Positions 42,517 to 50,509 of a stretch of DNA of 64,000 nt are shown here, one piece after another. The position numbers and the translations under genes were made by a program. The stretch is from Saccharopolyspora hirsuta (lineage in GTDB: Bacteria > Actinomycetota > Actinomycetes > Mycobacteriales > Pseudonocardiaceae). How positions within the stretch are numbered: position 1 is the stretch's first letter; every line of letters begins with the position of its first letter. Below the pieces are notes generated by a model. The model did no database searches and was not told the DNA's origin. It saw only the letters and a program-made list of their open reading frames with translations. The stretch is from the NCBI RefSeq assembly GCF_008630535.1, contig NZ_VWPH01000010.1:276984-340983 (forward strand), read 5' to 3'.

Positions 42517-43280
42517 GCCACTCCGGGAATCCGCGAGATGTCGACCCGCCCCAGCACGGCCTCCCTGATCTCAGGCGTCACCGCAGGCCGGAGTCTGGGC
42601 TGGACGACGGGGCCGGTCGGGGCGACGTCCCACACCTCGTACGGGTGCCAGTCAGGAAAAGCGTTGAGGATCAGAGCGCTGGCGAGGTCCACCTCACCGT
42701 CCTCGACCATGTGTCCCGCCATCCAGGTGGCCACGTACCAGATCGGCGGGTACTCCCCCGTCTCGTCGAGGAGCCTGCGAGCCACCCCGTACTGGCGGCA
42801 GTGGTGGGTGCCGCCCCACAGTCGGTAGCGCTCAGCCTCGTCCAGCTGCGTGAGGTCCCGCTCTGACAGTGCTTGCTCAATTCTCTTCAGCGGTTTGGAC
42901 TCCCTGCTCCACTCGGAGCCACCGGAGAGTTCGAAAGCATCATAAGGACGGCCGTAGTTCTCCACGGTCCACCTCAGGCTCTTCCCCATCACGGTGTCGG
43001 CTGGCACGACTTCGCTCAGTGCGGAGAGGCGCTCGACCGGATCGAGGCCGTTGACCAACGCGCCGACCATCAGGGCTTCTCGGAAAGGAATCCGCTGCGC
43101 GAACAACCTTCCCGGATTCGCCGCCAGATCGCGGATGGTCGTTTCAGCCAAGTGCAGAGCATCTGCACTGCGATCGTGCCACCACAGCAGCTCGATGGCT
43201 GCCGCAGCGGCTGGCCAGATCAGATCGGCGGGCCGATCACGGCGCTCAGCAACCTCGAGCAGGAGATCCAGCTCCTTCAC
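42513..43280 (-). CDS. Candidate immunity protein of the NucB-type toxin
   Basis: A 255-residue protein that I do not recognise. It looks soluble and helical, rich in Glu, Arg and Trp, with no signal or membrane segment. It begins 16 bp after the toxin stop (GTG 43280, GAGG 7 nt upstream) and its stop overlaps the RHS start, so it is in the same operon. Genes directly downstream of polymorphic toxins usually encode the cognate inhibitor, which is the basis for the call. The N-terminal region (RDRPADLIWPAAAAAIELLW) resembles helical-repeat proteins. It could instead serve the RHS protein. Confidence 0.6.
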   Translation of the reverse strand: MKELDLLLEVAERRDRPADLIWPAAAAAIELLWWHDRSADALHLAETTIRDLAANPGRLFAQRIPFREALMVGALVNGLDPVERLSALSEVVPADTVMGKSLRWTVENYGRPYDAFELSGGSEWSRESKPLKRIEQALSERDLTQLDEAERYRLWGGTHHCRQYGVARRLLDETGEYPPIWYVATWMAGHMVEDGEVDLASALILNAFPDWHPYEVWDVAPTGPVVQPRLRPAVTPEIREAVLGRVDISRIPGVA

Positions 43281-43296
43281 CGGAGAACCTCAATTC

Positions 43297-44616
43297 CTAG
43301 TCGACCACGATCTTGACCCTGTCACCGTTCTCCAAGTCTCTCACCTGATTCTTCATGGAGGCTCCTGCTCCTCGGTTGTCACTGGCGGAGATGTACTTGA
43401 CGCTGGCGCCCTCTCCGCCCTCCGCGAACATTGCTGGTGGGTATTCGTCCCGGTCGAGATTCTCGGCTCCGCGACCAGGAATTCCGTGAAGCGCTTCCTT
43501 GCGGTTGAAGTCGGCGCCTGCCCGCTCGATCGTGAGCTCGGACGGCTTCGGAGGTTGCTCATCCCAAGTGCGCCCGTTCCAGATCTGCCCGCTCTGCGCC
43601 TCTTCGATGTGCAGGGCCGATTCGGGGTAGCGGCCCTCGTCGACGATGACGTACTGGGGGAGGTCGGCCTCCTCGGGTTCCGCTCCCATGGCGAGGGCGA
43701 TCTCGTCGGCCTTCGCGCGCAGATCTTCCGCGCTCGCACGGCCGTCTTCGGCGATCTGCCGACCGAGCTCGCGGGTGCTCGTGATGATCTCCTCGGCGCG
43801 GCGGTCCCCCATCGCGTTGATCACGTGCCCGGCGGTTTCGATGGTCTCGTTGCCGAGGAGGCTGCCGACACCGCTCACCGCGCCGCCCAGGACGTCACCG
43901 CCGACGTCGTTGACCAGCCCGCTGAGCTGACCGACTCCTTCGACGGCCAGACCTCCGACCGCACCGGCCGCCTGGACTCCGTCGGCGACCTCGTTCAGGG
44001 CCCCGTGGGCGAGGTTTCCCGGGATGTCGGCGATGGTCTCGCCCAGATCGCCCAGCGCCTCCCCGATGCGCTCCAGCAGCGACGGTTCCTCCGGCGCGGG
44101 TTGCTGCGCCCGGATCAGCGCAGCAGCCGTCCGATTCGCACTCGCGTCCACGTCGGCGCGCGCCGCCTGCAGCTTCGCGGTCGCCTGCGCACGCAACGGC
44201 TCCCCGGGATCGCTGAACGGTGCGGCAGAAACACCGCCCGCGGCGGCTTGCACCGCCTGCCGGTGCTGTTGCTCCGCCCGCTCGGTGGCGGCCTCGCCCT
44301 GCTCCCACAGGCGAACGGCTTCCGCGGCCTCGGCCTGCGCCGCAAGCAGGTGGTCGGCGTGCTCGCCGATGGCTTCCGCAGCGGCGGTGAACGCGTCGCC
44401 GCTGGCGATCCAGCGGGTCGGTTCGCCGTCGAAGTACTCGTGGAACCGGTCGGCGGCCTCCCCGGTCCAGCCCCCGGTGTCCAGGTCCTGCAGGCCTTCC
44501 CCGATCTCCACCAGGGTTCGGCCGTAGGTGAGCAGGTGCTCGCGGGAGGAGCGGATCAGGTCTGCGTCGCCGGGGACCAGTGCTTTCGGATCGCTCGTCG
44601 CACCGAGATCAGACAT
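43297..44616 (-). CDS. Type VII secreted polymorphic toxin with NucA/NucB DNase domain
   Basis: 439 residues. The N-terminal 130 residues form a WXG100-like helical hairpin (LDTGGWTGEAADRFHEYFDG) used as a type VII secretion module. A Gly/Ala-rich middle (about 165-270) follows. The C-terminal 110 residues match the NucB nuclease family: RKEALHGIPG, DRDEYPPAMFAEGGEGASV, ISASDNRGAG and GDRVKIVVD. NucB degrades DNA without specificity. The gene overlaps the small EspC-like gene by 8 nt. Expected job: an antibacterial DNase delivered to competitors. The secretion machinery itself is not in the window. Confidence 0.9.
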   Translation of the reverse strand: MSDLGATSDPKALVPGDADLIRSSREHLLTYGRTLVEIGEGLQDLDTGGWTGEAADRFHEYFDGEPTRWIASGDAFTAAAEAIGEHADHLLAAQAEAAEAVRLWEQGEAATERAEQQHRQAVQAAAGGVSAAPFSDPGEPLRAQATAKLQAARADVDASANRTAAALIRAQQPAPEEPSLLERIGEALGDLGETIADIPGNLAHGALNEVADGVQAAGAVGGLAVEGVGQLSGLVNDVGGDVLGGAVSGVGSLLGNETIETAGHVINAMGDRRAEEIITSTRELGRQIAEDGRASAEDLRAKADEIALAMGAEPEEADLPQYVIVDEGRYPESALHIEEAQSGQIWNGRTWDEQPPKPSELTIERAGADFNRKEALHGIPGRGAENLDRDEYPPAMFAEGGEGASVKYISASDNRGAGASMKNQVRDLENGDRVKIVVD

Positions 44617-44932
44617 CCCGGGCGCCGTCGAACTCGTCGAGGATCGCCTGCAGGTCGCGCTCCGCCTGCTGGTCCACTTCGAGGTAGTTGCCAGCGGTGT
44701 CGATCAGGCGCCGGGACAGCTCGCCGCCGTCCTCGGCCAGGAAGCCGAGCCCGCGCTGCCACCGCTCGGTGAACGATGCGTAGGCCTCGGACAACGTCGC
44801 GCTGCCCAGAGCGGCGGGCGCGCAGTCGATGTCCTCGACCCGCACCTCGTCCATCATGGCCAGCAGATCGGCCAACCCCAGTCCGGCATCCTTGAGCGCA
44901 TCGATGTCGACGGAGAACCCGTCCGCGGCCAC
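44609..44932 (-). CDS. EspC/WXG100-like type VII secretion partner
   Basis: A 107-residue helical protein without signal peptide, similar in size and pattern to ESX substrate-associated (EspC, PF10824-like) proteins: VDIDALKDAGLGLADLLAMM, then SEAYASFTERWQRGLGFLAE, then a third helix ending LDEFDG. It probably pairs with the N-terminal module of the toxin encoded next, whose ATG overlaps its stop. GTG 44932 has GGAGG 7 nt upstream, making it the first gene of the toxin operon. Confidence 0.8.
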   Translation of the reverse strand: MAADGFSVDIDALKDAGLGLADLLAMMDEVRVEDIDCAPAALGSATLSEAYASFTERWQRGLGFLAEDGGELSRRLIDTAGNYLEVDQQAERDLQAILDEFDGARDV

Positions 44933-45040
44933 CTGCTGTCCTCCCCCGGCTGAACGACTTCCAGCGCAGGACGTTACGAAATGCGCGTTCTCCGGGAGGC
45001 GGAACCAGACACGTTCACCCGTTCGGCCCAGCCTGCGGGG

Positions 45041-45235
45041 CTAGTCGTCGAACTCCGCGTCTTCGGCGTCGGCTTGGCGGGTTCTCTCGGCCGCGATCTC
45101 CAGGGCTCGGCGGGCCGTCTGCTCGTCCGGGTAAGGGCCGAGGAGGTCGCTCGCGCGGCCCCGGTCGTGGTGTTCGACCTGGTGCGTGCGCAGGTTGAAG
45201 TACCAGCCCTGGTCCGGGTTCGGGTCCTCGGTCAC
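45041..45235 (-). CDS. Small conserved actinobacterial protein (SPOR-like)
   Basis: A 64-residue acidic protein beginning DPNPDQGWYFNLRTHQVEHH and continuing LLGPYPDEQTARRALEIA. The GWYFN and GPYPDEQTA segments recur in a widespread family of tiny actinobacterial proteins related to SPOR repeats, often mis-annotated. Function unknown. It lies 19 bp after the encapsulin gene in the same direction, so it may share that transcript. Confidence 0.72.
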   Translation of the reverse strand: MTEDPNPDQGWYFNLRTHQVEHHDRGRASDLLGPYPDEQTARRALEIAAERTRQADAEDAEFDD

Positions 45236-45254
45236 GGTGCGCTCCTCTCCGCGG

Positions 45255-46061
45255 TCAGCTCGCCTCGGGGGTCAGCTCGACGGCGGCCTCGGGGGTGTTC
45301 AGCTGGAAGGCGAAGGTCTCCTCCAGGTAGAGCTCGATCGTCGTCGCGTCGTGGCCCAGGTAGCCGATCGACAGGTCACGGCCCAGGACCAGTTCGGCGT
45401 CGCCGCCGCGGGCGGACACCAGCAGGCCGCCGTCCAGGGCCGGTGACCACACGACGTCGCCGCCCACCACCCGCGACAGCTCCTCGATCGCGAGCCGCCC
45501 GCCGAGCACCGAGCCGCTGACCGCGGTGTGCACAGCCGTGCTCAAAAGCAGCGCGCAGGGACCGCCGACGCCCGACGAGCGCAGCGCGGTGCGCGCCTGC
45601 GCCACCGCTTCCGGGATCGCCGGGACGTCCGAGGGCAGGGCGACGGCCTCGTGGGACGAACCGCTGCGCAGACCTTCGGTGCGCGCGGACGCCAGGCCGT
45701 CGAAGACGGCGCTGTCCTCAGCCATCGCCATCTGCTGGGCGGCGGCGACCGCGGGCGCCCAGTCGGGGTCGCGGGCACCGCGCTCCACCGAGTCGACCGC
45801 CTCCCGCGAGACCCGGAAGGGCATCCGCAGTTCGACGACCGGTCGGGCCAGGCGCACCCGCACCTGCACGCCCGCCGCCGCGGTGCTGGGCTCGCCGAGG
45901 TGCCCGGTGCCCACCGCCGCCAGCTCGGGGCCCTTCGGCTCCGGCACGTCCACGACCCGGCGGGCACCCGCGTTGAGCGCGAACGCGTCGCGGACCTGGT
46001 CCTCCAGGTCCTGCCAGGCCGCCGCCGAGATCGGGGCCAGCTCGCGGTGCAGGTTGTTCAT
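45255..46061 (-). CDS. Family 1 encapsulin shell protein
   Basis: A 268-residue HK97-fold shell protein that assembles into protein nanocompartments. Family marks: the opening MNNLHRELAPISAAAWQDLE, FRVSREAVDSVERGARDPDW, then the E-loop and the C-terminal IGYLGHDATTIELYLEETFA. Its length fits the 60-subunit (T=1) type. The start overlaps the stop of the DyP gene (ATGA), giving fixed cargo-to-shell expression. The DyP C-terminus carries the expected loading peptide. The compartment probably sequesters peroxidase activity during oxidative stress. Confidence 0.96.
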   Translation of the reverse strand: MNNLHRELAPISAAAWQDLEDQVRDAFALNAGARRVVDVPEPKGPELAAVGTGHLGEPSTAAAGVQVRVRLARPVVELRMPFRVSREAVDSVERGARDPDWAPAVAAAQQMAMAEDSAVFDGLASARTEGLRSGSSHEAVALPSDVPAIPEAVAQARTALRSSGVGGPCALLLSTAVHTAVSGSVLGGRLAIEELSRVVGGDVVWSPALDGGLLVSARGGDAELVLGRDLSIGYLGHDATTIELYLEETFAFQLNTPEAAVELTPEAS

Positions 46062-47089
46062 GGCTGTCGTCCCTTCAGGCTGCCGATCCGCAACGACGCG
46101 TCGACCTCCCGCGCGCGGCCCGGTTCCGGCGGCGGTGGCTGGTCGTCCAGGAAGTCCGCGGTGGGCACCACGAACAGCGATCCGGTGACCGCGGTCGAGA
46201 AGTCCAGGATCCGGTCGTGGCTGGCCTCGGCGGTGCCGAGGAACATCCGCTCCAGCATCAGCTCGATCACCGCCGGGTCGGCGGCGTAGCCGATGAAGTA
46301 GGTGCCGAACTCGCCGTCGCCGACGCGGCCGAACGGCATGTTGTCGCGCACGATCTGCCGCTCAGTGCCGTCCGGGTCGACGATCGTGTTGAGCGCGACG
46401 TGCGAATCGGCCGGTTTGACCGCGTCGTCCAGCTCGATGTCGTCGAGCTTCGTCCGCCCGATCACCCGCTCCTGCTCCTCGACCGGCAGCGCGTTCCAGG
46501 AAGCCGTGTCGTGCAAGTACTTCTGCACGACCACGTAGCTGGCGCCCTCGAACGGCGCGTCCTGCTCCGCGGTGACGGTCACCGCCGTGCGGGCCGCGGC
46601 GCCGCTGGGGTTCTCCGTGCCGTCGACGAATCCGAGCAGGTCCCGCTGGTCCCAGTACTTGAAGCCGTGCACCTCGTCGACCACCGAGACCGCGCCGCCC
46701 AGCCGGGTCAGCACCTGCGCGGCCAGCTCGAAGCACAGGAACATCTGCCGGGCGCGGATGTGCAGCAGGACGTCGCCCGGGGTGGACACCGCCCGGTGGC
46801 GGGGTCCGGCGTACTCCGGCAGCACGTGCAGCCCGGCCGGGCGGGGCCCGGCGTACAACCGGTCCCAGGCCGCCGATCCGATGCCCGCCACGCAGGCCAG
46901 GCCGCCCTCCGGGTAGCGGAAGCCCACCGCCCGCTGCAGCCCGGCCAGGTCGCCGAGCAGGTCCCGCACCGCCGCTTCGCCGCCGCCGTTGATCGTCAGC
47001 ACCAGGAAGATCGCCGAGCCCGTCAGCGGGGTCAGCACCGGTTGCGGCTCCGGCGGCTCGTCGGACGGGTCCGCACTCGTCATCGCCAC
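46058..47089 (-). CDS. DyP-type haem peroxidase, encapsulin cargo
   Basis: A 343-residue dye-decolourising peroxidase. The catalytic Asp is in GFVDGTENPSG (about residue 156). The proximal His is in DSHVALNTIV, and the distal Arg is in QIVRDNMPFG. The C-terminus, SLRIGSLKG followed by RQP, is the encapsulin targeting peptide. GTG 47089 is preferred, with GGAGGG 6 nt upstream; ATG 47083 is the alternative. It is translationally coupled to the shell gene. Lignin-like phenols, dyes and peroxides are known family substrates; the true one here is unknown. Confidence 0.96.
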   Translation of the reverse strand: MAMTSADPSDEPPEPQPVLTPLTGSAIFLVLTINGGGEAAVRDLLGDLAGLQRAVGFRYPEGGLACVAGIGSAAWDRLYAGPRPAGLHVLPEYAGPRHRAVSTPGDVLLHIRARQMFLCFELAAQVLTRLGGAVSVVDEVHGFKYWDQRDLLGFVDGTENPSGAAARTAVTVTAEQDAPFEGASYVVVQKYLHDTASWNALPVEEQERVIGRTKLDDIELDDAVKPADSHVALNTIVDPDGTERQIVRDNMPFGRVGDGEFGTYFIGYAADPAVIELMLERMFLGTAEASHDRILDFSTAVTGSLFVVPTADFLDDQPPPPEPGRAREVDASLRIGSLKGRQP

Positions 47090-47251
47090 GCCGGTCCCTC
47101 CAGAACGTCACCGCGTCCTGCGGTGCTTCGCGGGAAGCATGCAGGAGCCCTTGCCGGTCGGCAACATCACGCGCCCCGGCGTCGATGGTGCTCCGTCCTC
47201 CCGCGCACCGTCCAAGACGTGCTTCCGACCGCGCGATAGGCCGAGCCGATG

Positions 47252-48178
47252 TCAGCTGGTCGCGGTGGGCGGGCCGACGTCGAGCGCACCGGCCGCGCGA
47301 ACCTCCCGCGCTACCTGCACCAAGGCCCTGGTCAGCACCGATCCGGGCTCCACCGCGCTGGTGACCAGGGCGATCTCGGCGGTCACCGACGGGTCGCGCA
47401 GCTGCAGCACGCGCGCACCGGCCGGTGGCCGCAGGGTCCGGATCCAGGTGTGCGGCACGATGCTGGCCCACCGCCCGGTGCCGACGTGCGCGAGCAGCGC
47501 CACCACGGAGTCCGCTTCGAGCCGCGGGACCACCGCGAGGTCGTGGGTGGCCAGCGCCTCGTCGATCAGCTGGCGCCCGCGCATCCCCTCGATGAGCAGG
47601 CACATCGGCAGCTCCAGCGCGTCCGACCAGCTGATGGTGTCGGCCTGGCCGGTGAGCAGCTCGCCGCTGGCGATGAGCACGTGCTGCTCCTCGTAGAGCG
47701 GGGTGACCACGAGGTCGGCGGTGTTCAGCCCGTGCGGGTAGATCATCCCGGCGTCCAGCTCGAAGCGGTGGATGCGCTCGACGATCTCCGAGGACCGCAG
47801 GCTGGTCTCCAGCTGCACGCGCACCAGCGGGTGCTCGGCGCAGAACGGGTCGGTGAGCAGCGCGACGGTGCTCGCCGCGGCCGGGATCACGCCCATCCGC
47901 AGGTCGCCGGTGAGACCGGTCTGCAGGGCCGTGACCTCCTGCTTGAGGGCGTCGTGGTCGGCCAGGATGCGCCGCGCCCACAGCACCAGCCGCTCGCCCT
48001 CCGGGGTGAGCCCTTCGAAGCTGCGGCCGCGCCGCACCAGCGGCACCTTCAGCTCCTGCTCCAGCTTGCGGATGGCTTCGGACAGCGCCGGCTGGGACAC
48101 GTAGCAGGCGGCTGCGGCGCGGGCGAAGTGGCGCTCGCGAGCGAGCGCCACGAAGTACTCGAGCTGGCGGAAGAGCAT
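47252..48178 (-). CDS. LysR-type transcriptional regulator
   Basis: 308 residues. The N-terminal helix-turn-helix is FRQLEYFVALARERHFARAA with VSQPALSEAIRKLEQEL, followed by a periplasmic-binding-like effector domain. ATG 48178 is chosen as it gives the standard LysR opening; GTG 48193 is five codons longer. It diverges from the FUSC gene. A T-N11-A box lies between them at 48240-48256 and recurs near moeA, the second formate-dehydrogenase-like gene and the GNAT-AAA gene. I infer it controls molybdoenzyme functions; the effector is unknown. Confidence 0.93.
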   Translation of the reverse strand: MLFRQLEYFVALARERHFARAAAACYVSQPALSEAIRKLEQELKVPLVRRGRSFEGLTPEGERLVLWARRILADHDALKQEVTALQTGLTGDLRMGVIPAAASTVALLTDPFCAEHPLVRVQLETSLRSSEIVERIHRFELDAGMIYPHGLNTADLVVTPLYEEQHVLIASGELLTGQADTISWSDALELPMCLLIEGMRGRQLIDEALATHDLAVVPRLEADSVVALLAHVGTGRWASIVPHTWIRTLRPPAGARVLQLRDPSVTAEIALVTSAVEPGSVLTRALVQVAREVRAAGALDVGPPTATS

Positions 48179-48239
48179 GCCCCATTCGACCACGCCGCAC
48201 TCCGCCCGCCCGGCCGCGGCGCGGCGGTTGAACTCGGCT

Positions 48240-48256
48240 GATAACCGCGACCTATC
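48240..48256 (-). promoter_or_regulatory. LysR box, site 1 (GATAGGT-N6-TATC type)
   Basis: The minus strand reads GATAGGTCGCGGTTATC, with GATA/TATC ends and the T-N11-A spacing of LysR sites. It is located between the LysR start (48178) and the FUSC start (48339). Near-identical copies are at 54141, 54536 and 58076. Confidence 0.65.
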
Positions 48257-48338
48257 GGGCCCTCGACGTTCGGACTTGGACGCGGCCGAGCGACTTCGGA
48301 CAGACTGACCTGCGGTAACAGGATCGGAGGGGTTCGGC

Positions 48339-49379
48339 GTGCGCTCGCTGCGGACTCAGGTCCGGCCGCTCGTCCGCCTCGGCCCCGCCGAGAACGACCA
48401 CCGGCACGCGTGCCGGGTCGCCGCGGGGTTGTTCGTCCCCGGGCTCGCCCTGCTGGTCGCCGGGCGGCCCGACCTGATCATCTACGCGGTCTTCGGCTCC
48501 TTCGCCGGGATGTACGGCCGGGCCGAATCCGACCGGCTCCGCATCGTGCACCAGGCGCAGGCGGGCGCGGTGCTGGTCAGCGGCGTGGGCGCGGGTGTTC
48601 TGCTGGCCAGCGCGCACGCTGCTCCGTGGGTGCTGGTGGCGACCGAGGTCGGGTGCGCTTCGGCGTGGTCGCTGCTGTCGGACCGGCTGGGGCTGCGGCC
48701 TGCCGGTCCGTTCTTCGGCATCTTCGCGCTGGGCGCCACCGCAACCGTTCCCGCTGGCCGGGTCGCCCCCTGGGCCGCGGTCTCGATCTGCGCCGCGACC
48801 GTGCTGTTCTGCCTGCTCGTCAGCTGCGCCAGCGCGCTCCGGTCCCGCGAGCGGTCCGGGCGGCGGGAGGTGGAGCGCGGGCCGGGTGCGCTGGTGCACG
48901 CCGCCCGCTACGCGGTGGCCGTCTCCGCCGCTGGCGCGGGCGGGCTGCTCCTCGGCGTCGAGCACGCCAACTGGGCCATGGCTTCCGCCGCGGTCCCGCT
49001 GGCGGCCATCGGGATTCGCCACCGGACCGCTCCCGGGATCCACGGCGTCGTGCACCGCGGGATCCACCGCGTGCTGGGCACCTTCGCCGGGCTCGCGGTC
49101 ACCGCCGCGCTGCTGCTCCCCCAGCTGCCCGACACCGCGCTGGCCGTCATCGTGGTGGCCCTGCTGTTCCCGACCGAGCTGTTCATGGCCCGCCACTACG
49201 GGCTGGCGCTCGGGTTCTTCACCCCGCTGATCATGCTGATGACCGCGCTGGCCGCGCCCGCCGAACCGCTGGCGCTGCTCCGGGACCGCGCGATCGACAC
49301 GCTGATCGGCGTCGCCGCCGGGATCGCGGCGGCCATCGTCATCCGGCGTCGAGCGGCGGCTGACCTGCGTCGTAGATGA
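48339..49379 (+). CDS. FUSC-family membrane protein
   Basis: A 346-residue inner-membrane protein with two sets of hydrophobic helices, one at about 25-155 and one at about 190-335, split by a charged loop (SRERSGRREVERG). This is the FUSC/aromatic-acid-exporter pattern of two repeated helix bundles. Relatives export aromatic acids or fusaric acid. GTG 48339 has GGAGGGG upstream. The LysR box before it suggests regulation by the divergent LysR protein. Its last 41 nt overlap the convergent DUF488 gene. Confidence 0.85.
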   Translation: MRSLRTQVRPLVRLGPAENDHRHACRVAAGLFVPGLALLVAGRPDLIIYAVFGSFAGMYGRAESDRLRIVHQAQAGAVLVSGVGAGVLLASAHAAPWVLVATEVGCASAWSLLSDRLGLRPAGPFFGIFALGATATVPAGRVAPWAAVSICAATVLFCLLVSCASALRSRERSGRREVERGPGALVHAARYAVAVSAAGAGGLLLGVEHANWAMASAAVPLAAIGIRHRTAPGIHGVVHRGIHRVLGTFAGLAVTAALLLPQLPDTALAVIVVALLFPTELFMARHYGLALGFFTPLIMLMTALAAPAEPLALLRDRAIDTLIGVAAGIAAAIVIRRRAAADLRRR

Positions 49380-49905
49380 GCACACCCCAGCCCGGGACCA
49401 CGCGCGCCTCGGGGCTGGGGCGGTGCGGCCGCACCTTCCCGTCGTGCATCAGGTGGCCGACGTCCACCCCGCGGACCAGGACCAGGAAGTCGGCGATCAT
49501 CTTGCGGTGGCAGCGCCACCACAGCGATTCGGCGCACATCACCGCGTTCAGCTCGGTGGCCGCGTCGGCGAGCAGGTCGTCGACGGCGGCCCGGAACCCG
49601 GCGGTGCGCATGTGCTCGGCGTAGCCGCGGAACGACCGGTTGCGCAGCGCGGTGTCGGGGCCGTCCGGGTGCGCCCGGCGCCACCCGCCGAGCCTCGACT
49701 CCCAGCGGTAGCCGATGCCAGCCGCGGGCAACCACTGCGACATCGCCGCGCGGGCGGCGTCGGGGTTGCGCCGACTGCCGGGCGCGGTGCGCACGTCGAC
49801 CAGCTGGCGGATGCCCGCACCGCGCAGCAGCTCGGTCGTGGTGCCCGCATCGGCGGTTCCGTGCCCGAACGTCAGCACCCGCAGCGGCTCCGCTCGTTCG
49901 TCCAC
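49339..49905 (-). CDS. DUF488 family protein
   Basis: A 188-residue soluble protein. Family marks: LTFGHGTADAGTTTELL, LVDVRTAPGSRRNPDA, FRGYAEHM, and the Cys-containing CAESLWWRCHRKMIADFL. DUF488 folds are thought to bind nucleotides or nucleic acid, but no reaction is known. It is transcribed after the Gre-like gene (8 bp apart), probably as an operon. Its 3' end overlaps the FUSC 3' end on the other strand. Confidence 0.85.
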   Translation of the reverse strand: MDERAEPLRVLTFGHGTADAGTTTELLRGAGIRQLVDVRTAPGSRRNPDAARAAMSQWLPAAGIGYRWESRLGGWRRAHPDGPDTALRNRSFRGYAEHMRTAGFRAAVDDLLADAATELNAVMCAESLWWRCHRKMIADFLVLVRGVDVGHLMHDGKVRPHRPSPEARVVPGWGVLIYDAGQPPLDAG

Positions 49906-49913
49906 TTCGGACT

Positions 49914-50378
49914 TCAGGACCGGTTATCCGGGGTTTCCAGGGCGATGATGCGGGCGCGCACCTCGCCGCCCGGCGTCGAATAGCTGATGGTGTCACCGGC
50001 GCGGTGCCCGGCCAGCGCCAGTCCCAGCGGGCTGTCGGTGGTGACGGTTTCGTCCTGCTGACCGGCGGGGATCTCCTCGGTGATCGCCACCGCGCGAACC
50101 GTCCGCTCGGTGCCGTCGTCGAACCGCAGGGTGGCCGTGGTGCCGTCCGGCACGCGTCCCGGGACCGCCTCCGGCCCACCGGCGAGCAGGCCGGTCACCT
50201 CCCGGATGCGCTCGTCGACCGCGGCCAGGTCGTCGCCCTCCTCCAGCGCGTCGGCCTCGTCGGCGCGGTCCCCGACGTCGCTCTCCTGCTCGCGCATCGG
50301 GGCGACCAGCGCGCGGCGGCGTTCCCGCAGCGCCGCCAGCTCCGCCTCCAGCCGACCGCGGGTCCGGTTCTCGGTCAT
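49914..50378 (-). CDS. GreA/GreB-family elongation factor-like protein
   Basis: 154 residues: an N-terminal coiled coil (RLEAELAALRERRRALVAPM) with an acidic tip (GDRADEADALEEGDD), then an FKBP-like C-terminal domain with TDSPLGLALAGHRAGDTISY. Gre factors insert the coil into RNA polymerase's secondary channel to rescue backtracked complexes, using tip acidic residues that appear kept here. It is not the canonical GreA, judged by its divergent tip, and may be a stress paralogue. ATG 50378 follows GAGGAGG. Confidence 0.85.
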   Translation of the reverse strand: MTENRTRGRLEAELAALRERRRALVAPMREQESDVGDRADEADALEEGDDLAAVDERIREVTGLLAGGPEAVPGRVPDGTTATLRFDDGTERTVRAVAITEEIPAGQQDETVTTDSPLGLALAGHRAGDTISYSTPGGEVRARIIALETPDNRS

Positions 50379-50509
50379 GTCCGCTCCTCCTCGAAGGTTC
50401 CCCGCCATCGTGCGCGGAAGACGCCCCCGACCGCAGGCCGGGCCGGTTTGCCCCCGTGCGGCCGCGGTGGTGCGATGCGGTGGTCGGGCGAGCACGGCAG
50501 GAGCGTGGC

